In this document: positions 31,301-40,182 of the stretch, piece by piece | How positions within the stretch are numbered: position 1 is the first letter of the stretch | Layout of the letters: each line of letters begins with the position of its first letter | NCBI GenBank assembly: GCA_963678675.1 | Contig: OY783198.1 | Span: 13,030,580 to 13,094,579, forward strand | Source: Xiphydria camelus | Lineage: Eukaryota > Arthropoda > Insecta > Hymenoptera > Xiphydriidae | Direction: 5' to 3' | Length of the DNA stretch: 64,000 nt | The notes under the pieces: generated by a model | Told to the model about the DNA's origin: nothing | Database searches by the model: none | The model's input: the letters and a program-made list of their open reading frames with translations, nothing else | Program-made: the position numbers and the translations under genes

Positions 31301-33634
31301 CAGCGTTGGCTGGGCGTTGACCCTGCCAGGCCCGACACCCCCGGCGCCGCGCGGCACGCCCAGTCCTCCCGCACCACTGCGGGCCGGAACTGGCCGCCTT
31401 CGGGAGGCCGAGGCACCCTGTCGAGGGGGTGGGGGAACTAAAGGGTGAGCCCGCCCGGGCGCCCGGGGACCATCGACGAAACCACCACCGTGATCGTGTA
31501 GCGAGGGACTTACCGGACGCTGAAACTGTGCGGTCCGGTCGCGGCGCGAAGAATTGAATCCGCGATGCCCTCCTACCTCAGTCCTTCCTCGAGTGTCGCG
31601 CGGTGGCGCGTCAGGTCGGCGCTCCAGGCCAGCTGGGGCCGAAGTCGACGCTAACGTTGGCGAAGTCTGCGTCGCAGTCGTTGCCATCCTCGTCGTCCCC
31701 GTGGCAGCTTCTGGTGTTGTTGCTGCTGCCACTGCTGCTGCTGGTGGTGTTGCTGCAGCTGTCCGGGGGGAGTCCTCAATGCGACCCTCCGGTGTTGATC
31801 GGGCCGCTGGTGGTGGGGGCGTTGGCCTCGCAGCCGCCTCCGCCCGGACTCTCCTCCGGATCTCCTCTTCCTCATCATCCGGGACCTCCCGACTTCCCGC
31901 GTGGTACTCGACGACCCCTGCGAGATACTCACGGGTCGCCGAGTATCTTCGTCTTACCGCCTCCAGTTCTGGCGTGTGCGGTAAGACCTCCACCTCCGGG
32001 GGAGCAGGCGTGAGAGGAAAAGAGGTGTTCCGCCAGAACACCTCGTCGTCGCTCGATGACGACGACGACGATCCGCTCGATATTATTACGGATCGCCTGG
32101 GACGACCAGATCTTAAGACCCTTGGTCGTCCCGCGACGGAGAGGGTGACAGCTCCGTCGCTGAGGCGTCTGGCGGGGATCTCTCTCACCTCCTCCTCCTC
32201 GCTCCCGGCACCTGCATCGGGTGTTACTGCAGGCGCCTCGTCCGGTACTACCTCTTCCTCCTCCACAATCACGTCCTCGATCCTTGGTGGTGTCCGAGGG
32301 GGTGATCTCCTTCCTGGATGGACGGCCGTCGAGCAGATCGGCCCGCCACATACCGAGGTGGTAATGGTAGTGGCGGTGATTGTGGTTACCGGACTTGAGG
32401 TGGGCACTATGATGTCGCTGGGCGGGGTCGTCGGAAGGTCCGGAATCCTTTCGAGGACGACGAAGGGCTGCCTTCCCTGTAGCAGCTGTAGCCGTTGGCG
32501 GATCTCCTGCCGCTGCTGCTCCAGGGTTGGCACTGTCGTTGTTACCGGCGCTGTTGCTCCCTCGCTGGCGACGGGGGCGACGACGGGTGTGGGGGGAGTT
32601 GCGACGACGTCCGCGAAAGTCGTCCCAGCGGTGACCGGTGGTGACCTCCGGAACTGCTGTCGCGGGCGCTCTGGAGACCGATCCTCGGTGGCCGCTCTTG
32701 TTCTCCTTGCCTTGCTCCTCGTGACTCTTGGGGACACAGGCGGGGCGCTGGTCGCACGTCCTCGCCTGGTCGTCACTCCTCGCGTGGTGGTGGTCTGCGA
32801 GGGACGGGCGGAAGTCGGTGCAGAGGTGGTCGTTGCACCGCTCCCACTCCGTCGAGGAGGTGGAGTTGGGCCCCGTCCAGAAGATGTTGATGGACCAGGG
32901 CGGGGGGAACTAGATGTCCGCGTTCCCCCGAGCGCGCTCCGCATGGTATCGGCTCCTCGGATGTTTGGCCTCTGGGTCGACGCTCTTGATGGACCCCCGC
33001 TCGAGGATGTAGATGGCGAGGGTCGAAGGGGGGCGGTGACTCCCGTCGCCCCGGCAGTCCGCACGAGGTGTTGTGTGGCTGGAACCTGCCGCGTCGGCCC
33101 AAAGGTCAGCGTCATCTGGGTCGCTGATCCTCCCGTCCTCCTTGTGGTAGCGATGGAGGCTGCCACGGTGGTGGTCGTCGTGGCCGAGGTCGATGGTGGT
33201 GTCCTCGTGGCACCCGTCGTCGTCGCCGTCGCACTTATTGCCGCTCTTAGAGTCCTTACGCCCGCGCTACGTGTAGTAGTCGCGGGTCGAGAGCTCGCGG
33301 GGGCGGAGGTATTAATGCCAGATGTACTGGCTGTCGATTGGGTGGGAGCTGTCGAACGGGGATGCGATCGCTCGAAATGCGCCTTAACGTCTTTAAGGGC
33401 ATACCTGCCCTTTCCGACGAAGGAGCACTGCGAGCACGCATACTCAATATACAACCCCGCATGAGCCGGCTCATTATTCCTGGCCATAAGGGCCAGGTGC
33501 TTTGACAGCTCCGCGTTCCCTTTAAAACACCCCTTGGATCGAATTAGGCCCGAACCGCCGTAGCAGACCGGGCATCGAAATACCTCCGGTAGAGGTACCT
33601 CGATCCTCAGGGGAACGCGTGGTGGTGTCGCCAT
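28379..33634 (-). CDS. Utopia-like RT/endonuclease protein, copy E (1751 aa, intact)
   Basis: The frame is open from the ATG at 33634. It is closest to copy D over the N-terminal half, differing by a few substitutions and one missing Thr near the Ala/Thr-rich part (TLASTSAPA against TLASTTSAPA). Unlike D it has no stop at codon 1512. Fingers, LDLRNAF, YADD, knuckle and PD...D...K residues are all present. The C-terminal tail ends EIENNDD. Confidence 0.92.
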   Translation of the reverse strand: MATPPRVPLRIEVPLPEVFRCPVCYGGSGLIRSKGCFKGNAELSKHLALMARNNEPAHAGLYIEYACSQCSFVGKGRYALKDVKAHFERSHPRSTAPTQSTASTSGINTSAPASSRPATTTRSAGVRTLRAAISATATTTGATRTPPSTSATTTTTVAASIATTRRTGGSATQMTLTFGPTRQVPATQHLVRTAGATGVTAPLRPSPSTSSSGGPSRASTQRPNIRGADTMRSALGGTRTSSSPRPGPSTSSGRGPTPPPRRSGSGATTTSAPTSARPSQTTTTRGVTTRRGRATSAPPVSPRVTRSKARRTRAATEDRSPERPRQQFRRSPPVTAGTTFADVVATPPTPVVAPVASEGATAPVTTTVPTLEQQRQEIRQRLQLLQGRQPFVVLERIPDLPTTPPSDIIVPTSSPVTTITATTITTSVCGGPICSTAVHPGRRSPPRTPPRIEDVIVEEEEVVPDEAPAVTPDAGAGSEEEEVREIPARRLSDGAVTLSVAGRPRVLRSGRPRRSVIISSGSSSSSSSDDEVFWRNTSFPLTPAPPEVEVLPHTPELEAVRRRYSATREYLAGVVEYHAGSREVPDDEEEEIRRRVRAEAAARPTPPPPAARSTPEGRIEDSPRTAAATPPAAAVAAATTPEAATGTTRMATTATQTSPTLASTSAPAGLERRPDAPPRDTRGRTEVGGHRGFNSSRRDRTAQFQRPVSPSLHDHGGGFVDGPRAPGRAHPLVPPPPRQGASASRRRPVPARSGAGGLGVPRGAGGVGPGRVNAQPTLPDGSAPQPPFSETECVELIEAAEAVSSLDELEALARRLATRFQAATPAGPGASGARNAPRRGGGRPRRRRAAEDTNPERVADHSEEPDPPLPPPMDRVSRATHIQRLYRQDPRRAFREVMQGPTVQCAVPRDRVLHHFEEVYRRREDPEGLVGGWPTEPPLQDDNDALVSPFSQLEVLRRLKNAANTAPGPDGLTYRDLRRVDPGACVLTAVYNACRRLEAIPEGWKTSNTVLVYKKGDQDDLSNWRPLAMGSVLAKLFAAVVADRLTVWATRNGRISPSQKGFLKYEGCYEHSFVLQEAIQDARRTGKEVVVAWLDLRNAFGSVPHVSIAAALEGAQVPASLRRLVASMYRGATTRVRTADGYTSEVNIQSGVKQGCPLSPIVFNLALEPVLRALASSDAGYDLRGTRLNTLAYADDLALVASDPAGMRLLLSAAERAAQRIGLHFNPAKCATLHMNCRRGRRVLPTVFPLQGEPVRALSDRDEYPHLGTPTGANVSQTPIKALVDIVECLKAIDASLLAPWQKFDAVAKFVLPRMDFGLRGMKMEKGPLGEVDRQLKRLAKGWFHLPQRASAEVVFLPPSMGGGGLLPLADLADALTIAHAFRMLTAEDEVVRAIASSGLRAAVRKRLGREPCMNDVAEYLSGSLEGDFARHGGDVKSLWTSARDAARRQSTKLGVRWTWSDEREELAIVLRATRDRSTIVPPAARSQIVHRMRVALVEYYRGTLLAKRDQGKVHEVSGRARWSNHFLRTGGFTRFADWRFIHRARLNVLPLNGARPWEANDKRCRRCGSALETLPHVLGHCTPHSNAIQRRHDAIVDRIVKAQQLPGVVTTNRPVAGVVGELAQLRPDIVIRDDRSRVITILDVTVPFENRLQSWDEARARKYAKYAPLADQLQAQGYRVVVDAFIVGALGSWYWGNEKVLRWLRISSWYASMMRRLIVSDTIRWSRDIYVEHLTGARQYAPLEIENNDD

Positions 33635-33665
33635 CTCGCAGTGGTCGGAGTGCCTTAACCGGGAA

Positions 33666-33844
33666 CTTAACCGACGGTTAAGTTAAACTAACTAGGAGAG
33701 GTTACCCTAGGGGATTCGCCAGGCGGCGTGACAGTTTCCCGCCACAAACCGACTAACTCCTCGCACTAGAGGGGATAAGGAAGATGGCGGCAACTGGCGC
33801 GCGGGAGTCACTCCTCGGAGTGGCTCGCACGATGACAGCTGTCA
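33666..33844 (-). promoter_or_regulatory. 5' leader block of copy E
   Basis: The inverted repeat is at 33666-33682, the YY1/Pho-like site at 33781-33791 and the E-box palindrome at 33833-33844. By eye the sequence is identical to the copy D block. Confidence 0.5.
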
Positions 33845-34382
33845 CCACCCGGGCTTTACGGTTAAGGACTCCGATGGGCACTTAGCCGCGGGGATCGCTC
33901 CAAGGAGCGACGCGCGCAGCAGAGCGCCTAAACACCGGGGGAGGTTAGAAAGGATGTCAGGTAGGGTTAGGTCGCCTTACAGCAACCGACACTCGGATGC
34001 CTTAGAGCAAAGCTCGCTGGCAGGCGAGTGGGGGCTGATGGAAGGGAACCGGGAAATTCAAAGGGGTTAAAACCGATTCCTCCCTCGATTACTCCCTCCC
34101 GTTACCGGTAAGGAGCTCGATTGAGGAAAGGGAGTTGGACGACTAGGAGGGGGAAAGAACACTCTACTTACCTCCGACCACTTAACGTTGGGACGACGAC
34201 TGCGTCCTCCGGTAGCGCCTCCAAGGGGGTTATCCGCGAACACTCCGCACTCGCGAACTCTCTGCGCGGCACACAGAGGGACAGCACAAATAAATTAACG
34301 ACACTGCACGCAGTTACCGACACTACACCGCGCGACACTGAATTTAAAACTAACACTTAACACAGAAATAAAACTTAGACTA

Positions 34383-34663
34383 ATCGCTTCCCGACCGAGC
34401 GTAAGATAAAAGTCGCGAAAAGCGCGAAAATAAAATCAAAGTTAAAATTCCTCCGGAGAGTGTAAAGGCTCTCAGGAGGAATGACTAGAATAAACCTAAG
34501 TCCCTAAATTCAAACGGGTGTAGAGAGCCCGGAATAATTCTAAGTCCTGCAAGAGTACCGCGACACCGGTAAAGTCGGTCGCGGCAGGGACAAGGTACGG
34601 AAAACTGATTTTTGGTAAAGGTGGATGGCCTTGCCGTTCCTCAAACCTTATTAAAGGGAGGAA
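34383..34663 (+). pseudogene. Degenerate U2-like snRNA sequence, unit E
   Basis: The same form as unit D. ATCGCTTC is at 34383, the Sm-site piece at 34601-34615, and the terminal stem ends at 34663. Confidence 0.55.
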
Positions 34664-34683
34664 TATAAAATTGCAAAGGATAA

Positions 34684-34834
34684 TTGGGCCAGTCCTGGAG
34701 GTACTGCAATACCAGGCCAACCCGCGGCAAGGCCGGAGCGAGCTCCCGTCACCTCACCCACCTCCAAAAATCAGTTTAATATACTGGATTCCCAATGGGA
34801 ATCGTATCAGATATTAAGCTGATAAGAACAGATA
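34684..34834 (-). ncRNA. U2: U2 snRNA gene, 3' half, interrupted by copy F
   Basis: The same 151 nt. The copy F junction is unusual: GGC is followed by TTCG before TATCTG instead of G and a run of T. Confidence 0.92.
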
Positions 34835-34879
34835 CGAAGCCATTTATTGCAACGAAGAACGAATACAATAAGATGTGTT

Positions 34880-35006
34880 CCCCCGGAGGAACAATGCTCC
34901 CCCGGGGGTAATGGCGCTTGGCGCTAAAACAATAAACAAGTACCGAACACAGTCGATGAATACGTATATAAAAAATATAAGGGGGGTGGCTACTAACCCA
35001 CCCCCC
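34880..35006 (-). other. 3' UTR structured segment, copy F
   Basis: Hairpin 1 is at 34880-34908. Hairpin 2 is at 34981-35006, where the U.G wobble of other copies is a U-A pair. The stem is thus kept in this most divergent 3' end. Confidence 0.6.
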
Positions 35007-35779
35007 ACTATTGGGCCCGCCTTTATCATTGCGAAAAAAGTTGATTTATTTGTTCGGCGGGCCCTTACAATATATATCATTGGTCCCCCGCCGCACCGCG
35101 GTCAGGGGATGTGGCGCCATCGTATCTGGGGGACATACACAGGACACCACACAACAGAAATCCAGTGGCACCCCATGACCAGCCAGCTCCAGTCCACTTT
35201 CCAGCGGACCGAGGACGGCCGGCCCAGGGGTACCGCTCCACCGCACAACAAAGACAAACAGGACAACACATGACAGCACCGGACAGGACACAGTGCGGTG
35301 GGCAACACAAGTCTCGGTAAATCAAACGTATTATATTTAGTTTAACTTAAATCGCGTCCGGCAAGTACTACGTGGTAGGTAAGTTATTTAAATTAGGATA
35401 AGTTAAGTTACAATAATATTAATAGCACTGTAGTACGAACCGTAGCGATTAGATATACGAATTAAAGAAACCTTAGTATTCTATGCAGAGGGGGGAGGGT
35501 GGCAGCGCGATAAAATTTTGTAAATAATAAAATTGTGTAAATAAAATGGTGTAAATAGTCAAGTATATAAATAATAATTTAAGTATATAGCTAGATGAGC
35601 ACATTAGTTCGAGTAGATATCGGTTGGGCAACCAGTTACATGATAAATGACGATGAGTGAGATGAATGTAATGGATGATCATATTTACAATAGGCGAGTT
35701 TAATGGGATGGATACGAAGCTAGCCACTGTTGCCCATATAACGCCAACCCTTCCAAGGACCAAGGCAGGAGGGCCAATA

Positions 35780-38738
35780 TTATTCATCAATATTCTCGGG
35801 CGCAAGGGGCGCATACTGCCTGACGCCGGTCAAGTGCTCCACATAGATGTCCCGGGACCAACGGATAGTGTCCGAGACAATGAGCCGGCGCATCATTGAT
35901 GAATACCACGGAGAAATCCGTAGCCATCTCAACACCTTTTCATTCCCCCAGTACCACGATCCGAGGGCCCCTACAATGAAGGCATCGACAACAACTTGAT
36001 ACCCTTGCGCACGCAGCTGGTCGGCTAAGGGCTGGTACTTGGCGTGTTTCCTAGCCCTAGCTTCATCCCATGACTGGATGCGATTTTCGAAGGGTACCGT
36101 CACGTCTAGGATAGTGATAAGACGCGACCGGTCGTCTCGTATAACGAGATCAGGCCGAAGTTGCGCGAGGTCCCCAACCACCCCTGCCACAGGGCGATTA
36201 GTGGAGACGACACCAGGCAGTCGCGATGCTTTCGCTAACCGATCGACGATCGCATCATGCCGACGCTGAATTGCGTTGGAGTGAGGGGTGCAATGTCCGA
36301 GCACGTGGGGCAGTGTCTCGAGGGCGCTCCCGCACCGCCGGCATCGTTTATCGTTCGCGTCCCAAGGCCTAGCTCCGTTAAGAGGCAAGACATTGAGACG
36401 CGCTCGATGAACGAAGCGCCAGTCGGCAAAACGCGTAAAGCCGCCAGTCCGGAGGAAATGGTTGGACCACTTCGCCCGTCCTGACACCTCGTGGACCTTA
36501 CCCTGGTCCCGCTTCGCCAACAAGGTTCCGCGGTAGTACTCGACCAGCGCAACCCTCATCCGGTGCACTATCTGCGAGCGTGCGGCTGGTGGTACGATCG
36601 TCGATCGGTCACGAGTCGCTCGCAACACGATCGCCAGCTCCTCACGTTCGTCAGACCACGTCCAACGCACGCCGAGCTTCGTTGACTGCCTCCGGGCGGC
36701 GTCACGTGCCGAGGTCCAGAGGGACTTAACGTCCCCCCCGTGCCTGGCGAAATCCCCCTCCAGCGAACCGGAAAGGTATTCCGCCACGTCATCCATGCAC
36801 GGCTCTCGGCCGAGCCGCTTCCTGACCGCCGCCCTCAGCCCGCTACTCGCGATTGCTCTCACCACCTCATCCTCCGCCGTCAGCATTCTGAAGGCGTGTG
36901 CGATGGTGAGCGCATCCGCGAGATCAGCTAGCGGAAGTAGCCCTCCTCCCCCCATAGATGGAGGTAGGAAGACCACCTCCGCGCTCGCGCGCTGAGGGAG
37001 ATGGAACCAGCCTTTTGCCAGCCTTTTCAGTTGGCGGTCGACTTCACCGAGTGGCCCTTTCTCCATCCTCATTCCCCTTAGACCGAAGTCCATACGCGGC
37101 AGCACAAACTTGGCTACCGCGTCGAACTTCTGCCAAGGGGCGAGCAACGAGGCATCGATCGCCTTGAGGCACTCAACGATGTCAACGAGCGCCTTTATTG
37201 GGGTCTGGCTCACGTTGGCACCGGTGGGCGTACCCAAGTGGGGGTATTCGTCGCGGTCCGATAACGCGCGAACGGGCTCTCCTTGGAGAGGGAACACAGT
37301 CGGCAGCACCCGGCGCCCTCCTCTGCAGTTCATATGCAGAGTGGCACATTTAGCCGGGTTAAAGTGCAGGCCAATCCGCTGTGCTGCCCTCTCCGCTGCG
37401 GACAGGAGGAGTCGCATCCCGGCGGGGTCGCTGGCAACCAGCGCAAGGTCGTCCGCATACGCCAGAGTGTTCAATCTCGTCCCGCGTAAATCGTACCCCG
37501 CATCCGAGGATGCAAGGGCGCGAAGTACGGGCTCGAGAGCGAGGTTGAACACTATGGGGCTCAACGGGCAACCTTGTTTTACACCCGACTGGATGTTCAC
37601 CTCCGGTGTGAAACCATCCGCAGTTCTCACCCTCGTAGTGGCCCCTCGGTACATACTCGCCACCAGACGGCGGAGAGATGCAGGCACCTGGGCTCCCTCC
37701 AGCGCGGCTGCGATGGAGACGTGGGGGACCGAACCGAAAGCATTTCGGAGGTCCAACCACGCCACCACCACCTCCTTTCCAGTCCGACGTGCGTCCTGAA
37801 TGGCCTCTTGAAGCACGAAGGAATGCTCGTAGCATCCCTCGTACTTCAAGAAGCCCTTCTGTGAAGGACTGATGCGGCCGTTGCGCGTCGCCCATACGGT
37901 GAGACGATCGGCCACGACGGCGGCGAACAGCTTGGCGAGAACCGAACCCATCGCGAGCGGGCGCCAATTACTCAGGTCATCCTGATCCCCTTTCTTGTAC
38001 ACCAAGACGGTGTTGGAGGTCTTCCAACCCTCAGGGATCGCTTCCAGCCTGCGGCAGGCGTTATAAACCGCAGTCAGGACACACGCACCGGGGTCAACCC
38101 TTCGCAAGTCGCGATAGGTAAGACCGTCGGGTCCAGGCGCGGTATTAGCCGCGTTCTTGAGCCGACGGAGTACCTCCAGCTGACTGAAGGGTGACACCAG
38201 CGCGTCGTTATCGTCCTGCAACGGGGGCTCAGTCGGCCAGCCCCCGACAAGACCTTCCGGGTCCTCACGCCGGCGATACACTTCCTCGAAGTGATGAAGG
38301 ACCCTATCGCGTGGCACAGCACACTGAACGGTAGGGCCCTGCATCACCTCGCGAAATGCACGCCGGGGGTCTTGTCTGTACAAGCGCTGGATGTGAGTCG
38401 CACGACTCACGCGATCCATGGGGGGAGGAAGCAGGGGATCAGGCTGATCCGAATGATCAGCTACTCGCTCCGGGTTTGTGTCCTCGGCTGCCCGCCTCCG
38501 GCGCGGCCGACCGCCCCCACGCCGGGGAGCATTTCGCGCACCAGAGGCGCCGGGCCCAGCAGGAGTCGCAGCCTGAAAACGCGTGGCAAGTCGCCTTGCC
38601 AGCGCTTCCAACTCGTCTATCGACGAGACAGCCTCAGCCGCTTCGATGAGCTCGACGCACTCAGTCTCGCTAAAAGGAGGCTGAGGCGCAGAGCCATCTG
38701 GCAGCATTGGCTGGGCGTTGACCCTACCAGGCCCGACA
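35780..38738 (-). pseudogene. Utopia-like RT/endonuclease gene, copy F, 5'-truncated
   Basis: The open frame begins at about the residue-780 equivalent and retains the RT (LDLRNAF, YADD), zinc knuckle and endonuclease (RPD, LDVT). The frame continues a few codons into leader sequence up to a GTG at 38776. The first in-frame ATG is at 38707, giving about 975 residues without zinc fingers. The last roughly 155 codons (35780 to about 36250) diverge clearly from all other copies (KHAKYQPLADQLRAQ against KYAKYAPLADQLQAQ), with mostly conservative changes and catalytic residues kept. This points to a C-terminus from another subfamily. Confidence 0.87.
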
Positions 38739-38812
38739 GACACTACACCGCGCGACACTGAATTTAAAACTAACACTTAACACAGAAATAAAACTTAGAC
38801 TAATCGCTTCCC

Positions 38813-39083
38813 GACCGAGCGTAAGATAAAAGTCGCGAAAAGCGCGAAAATAAAATCAAAGTTAAAATTCCTCCGGAGAGTGTAAAGGCTCTCAGGAGGA
38901 ATGACTAGAATAAACCTAAGTCCCTAAATTCAAACGGGTGTAGAGAGCCCGGAATAATTCTAAGTCCTGCAAGAGTACCGCGACACCGGTAAAGTCGGTC
39001 GCGGCAGGGACAAGGTACGGAAAACTGATTTTTGGTAAAGGTGGATGGCCTTGCCGTTCCTCAAACCTTATTAAAGGGAGGAA
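38813..39083 (+). pseudogene. Degenerate U2-like snRNA sequence, unit F
   Basis: The D/E form. ATCGCTTC is at 38813, the Sm-site piece at 39021-39035, and the terminal stem ends at 39083. It is unaffected by the nearby copy F deletion. Confidence 0.55.
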
Positions 39084-39103
39084 TATAAAATTGCAAAGGA
39101 TAA

Positions 39104-39254
39104 TTGGGCCAGTCCTGGAGGTACTGCAATACCAGGCCAACCCGCGGCAAGGCCGGAGCGAGCTCCCGTCACCTCACCCACCTCCAAAAATCAGTTTAAT
39201 ATACTGGATTCCCAATGGGAATCGTATCAGATATTAAGCTGATAAGAACAGATA
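39104..39254 (-). ncRNA. U2: U2 snRNA gene, 3' half, interrupted by copy G
   Basis: The same 151 nt, joined to copy G through two T after GGCG. Confidence 0.93.
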
Positions 39255-39297
39255 AACGCCATTTATTGAAAATATACATTCACAATAAAGATGTGTT

Positions 39298-39424
39298 CCC
39301 CCGGAGGAGCAATGCTCCCCCGGGGGTAAGATAAATGGCGCAGGCGCCACGCAAAACAAATACAAAACAAAAGAACTATCGATATGAATACAAATATAAG
39401 GGGGGCGGCTAATACCCACCCCCC
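39298..39424 (-). other. 3' UTR structured segment, copy G
   Basis: Hairpin 1 (39298-39326) has a change that converts the second G.U wobble to a G-C pair, giving a more stable stem. Hairpin 2 is at 39400-39424. Confidence 0.6.
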
Positions 39425-40182
39425 ACTATTGGGGGCCCGTCGTTTTAAAAGAATATCGATTTATTTGTGCTGACGGGCCCTTACAATATTATATCAATAA
39501 TCCCCCGCCGCTTCTTACAGCAGACAGGGGATGTGACGCCATATCTGCGGACAAACACAGGACGACACCAACAGTAATCCAGCGGCACCCCGTGACCAGC
39601 CATGCCCCGACCCATCTTTCAATGGATCGAGGCCGGCCGGCCCAGGGGTACCAGCTCCACCGCACAGCAGGGACACACAGGACATCACATGGACAACACA
39701 GGACATAGCACAGTGCAGTGGGCAGCACATATCTTAAAACAGAACCAGGTAAGTAAAAACAGATCATAGATAGACGATAAGTTAATAATAATTATAATAT
39801 AAAGAAAAAGTATCGTCTATATTAATAAATACGTTAAGTAAAATAAAAGATGACTATAATTATATATACTAATTTCGAGGAGGGATAGGGCGGCTACGCA
39901 GATGTCTCCTCCTACTCAGGTAGGTACATCTCATAAATTAATAAATAAATAAATAGTTACGTAGATTAAGTTAATTTAAGCTAATATATGTTAGATCGAT
40001 ATATATATATAACAATAACTAGGCAGCCAGCAAAATGACGAATGACGATGGATGATGTGAGCTTGATGAATGGAAATATGTACAATAATCGAAAGTGATG
40101 GGATGAGCATGAGAAATTAAAAGAGAGCGCTGCTACCTAATTGAGCCAACCCTTCCCAGGACCAAGGCAGGAGGGAAAATAC

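Larger units (their letters stand above)
27413..34382 (-). mobile_element. Utopia-like non-LTR retrotransposon, copy E (complete)
   Basis: The 3' UTR is 27413-28378, the ORF 28379-33634 and the leader 33635-34382. The 3' UTR carries an A12 run at 27436-27447 and an A16 run at 28309-28324 (T runs in the element RNA). It also has the 30-nt splice-like block shared with copy B at 28090-28119. Confidence 0.88.
34835..38812 (-). mobile_element. Utopia-like non-LTR retrotransposon, copy F (internal 5' deletion, mosaic 3' end)
   Basis: The 3' UTR is 34835-35779. The coding remnant runs from 35780 to the junction at 38738/38739, where ORF sequence ending GCCCGACA is joined to leader sequence GACACTACACC. 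Relative to copy E, about 2.98 kb is missing: the N-terminal fingers, most of the linker and most of the leader, including the YY1-like site. What remains of the leader (38739-38812) matches copies D and E. The 3' UTR is a subtype of its own. Confidence 0.85.

Noticed and set aside
38708..38776. Translation of copy F from 38776
   Set aside because: The codon there is GTG, which is unlikely as a start in a eukaryote; the first in-frame ATG is at 38707.
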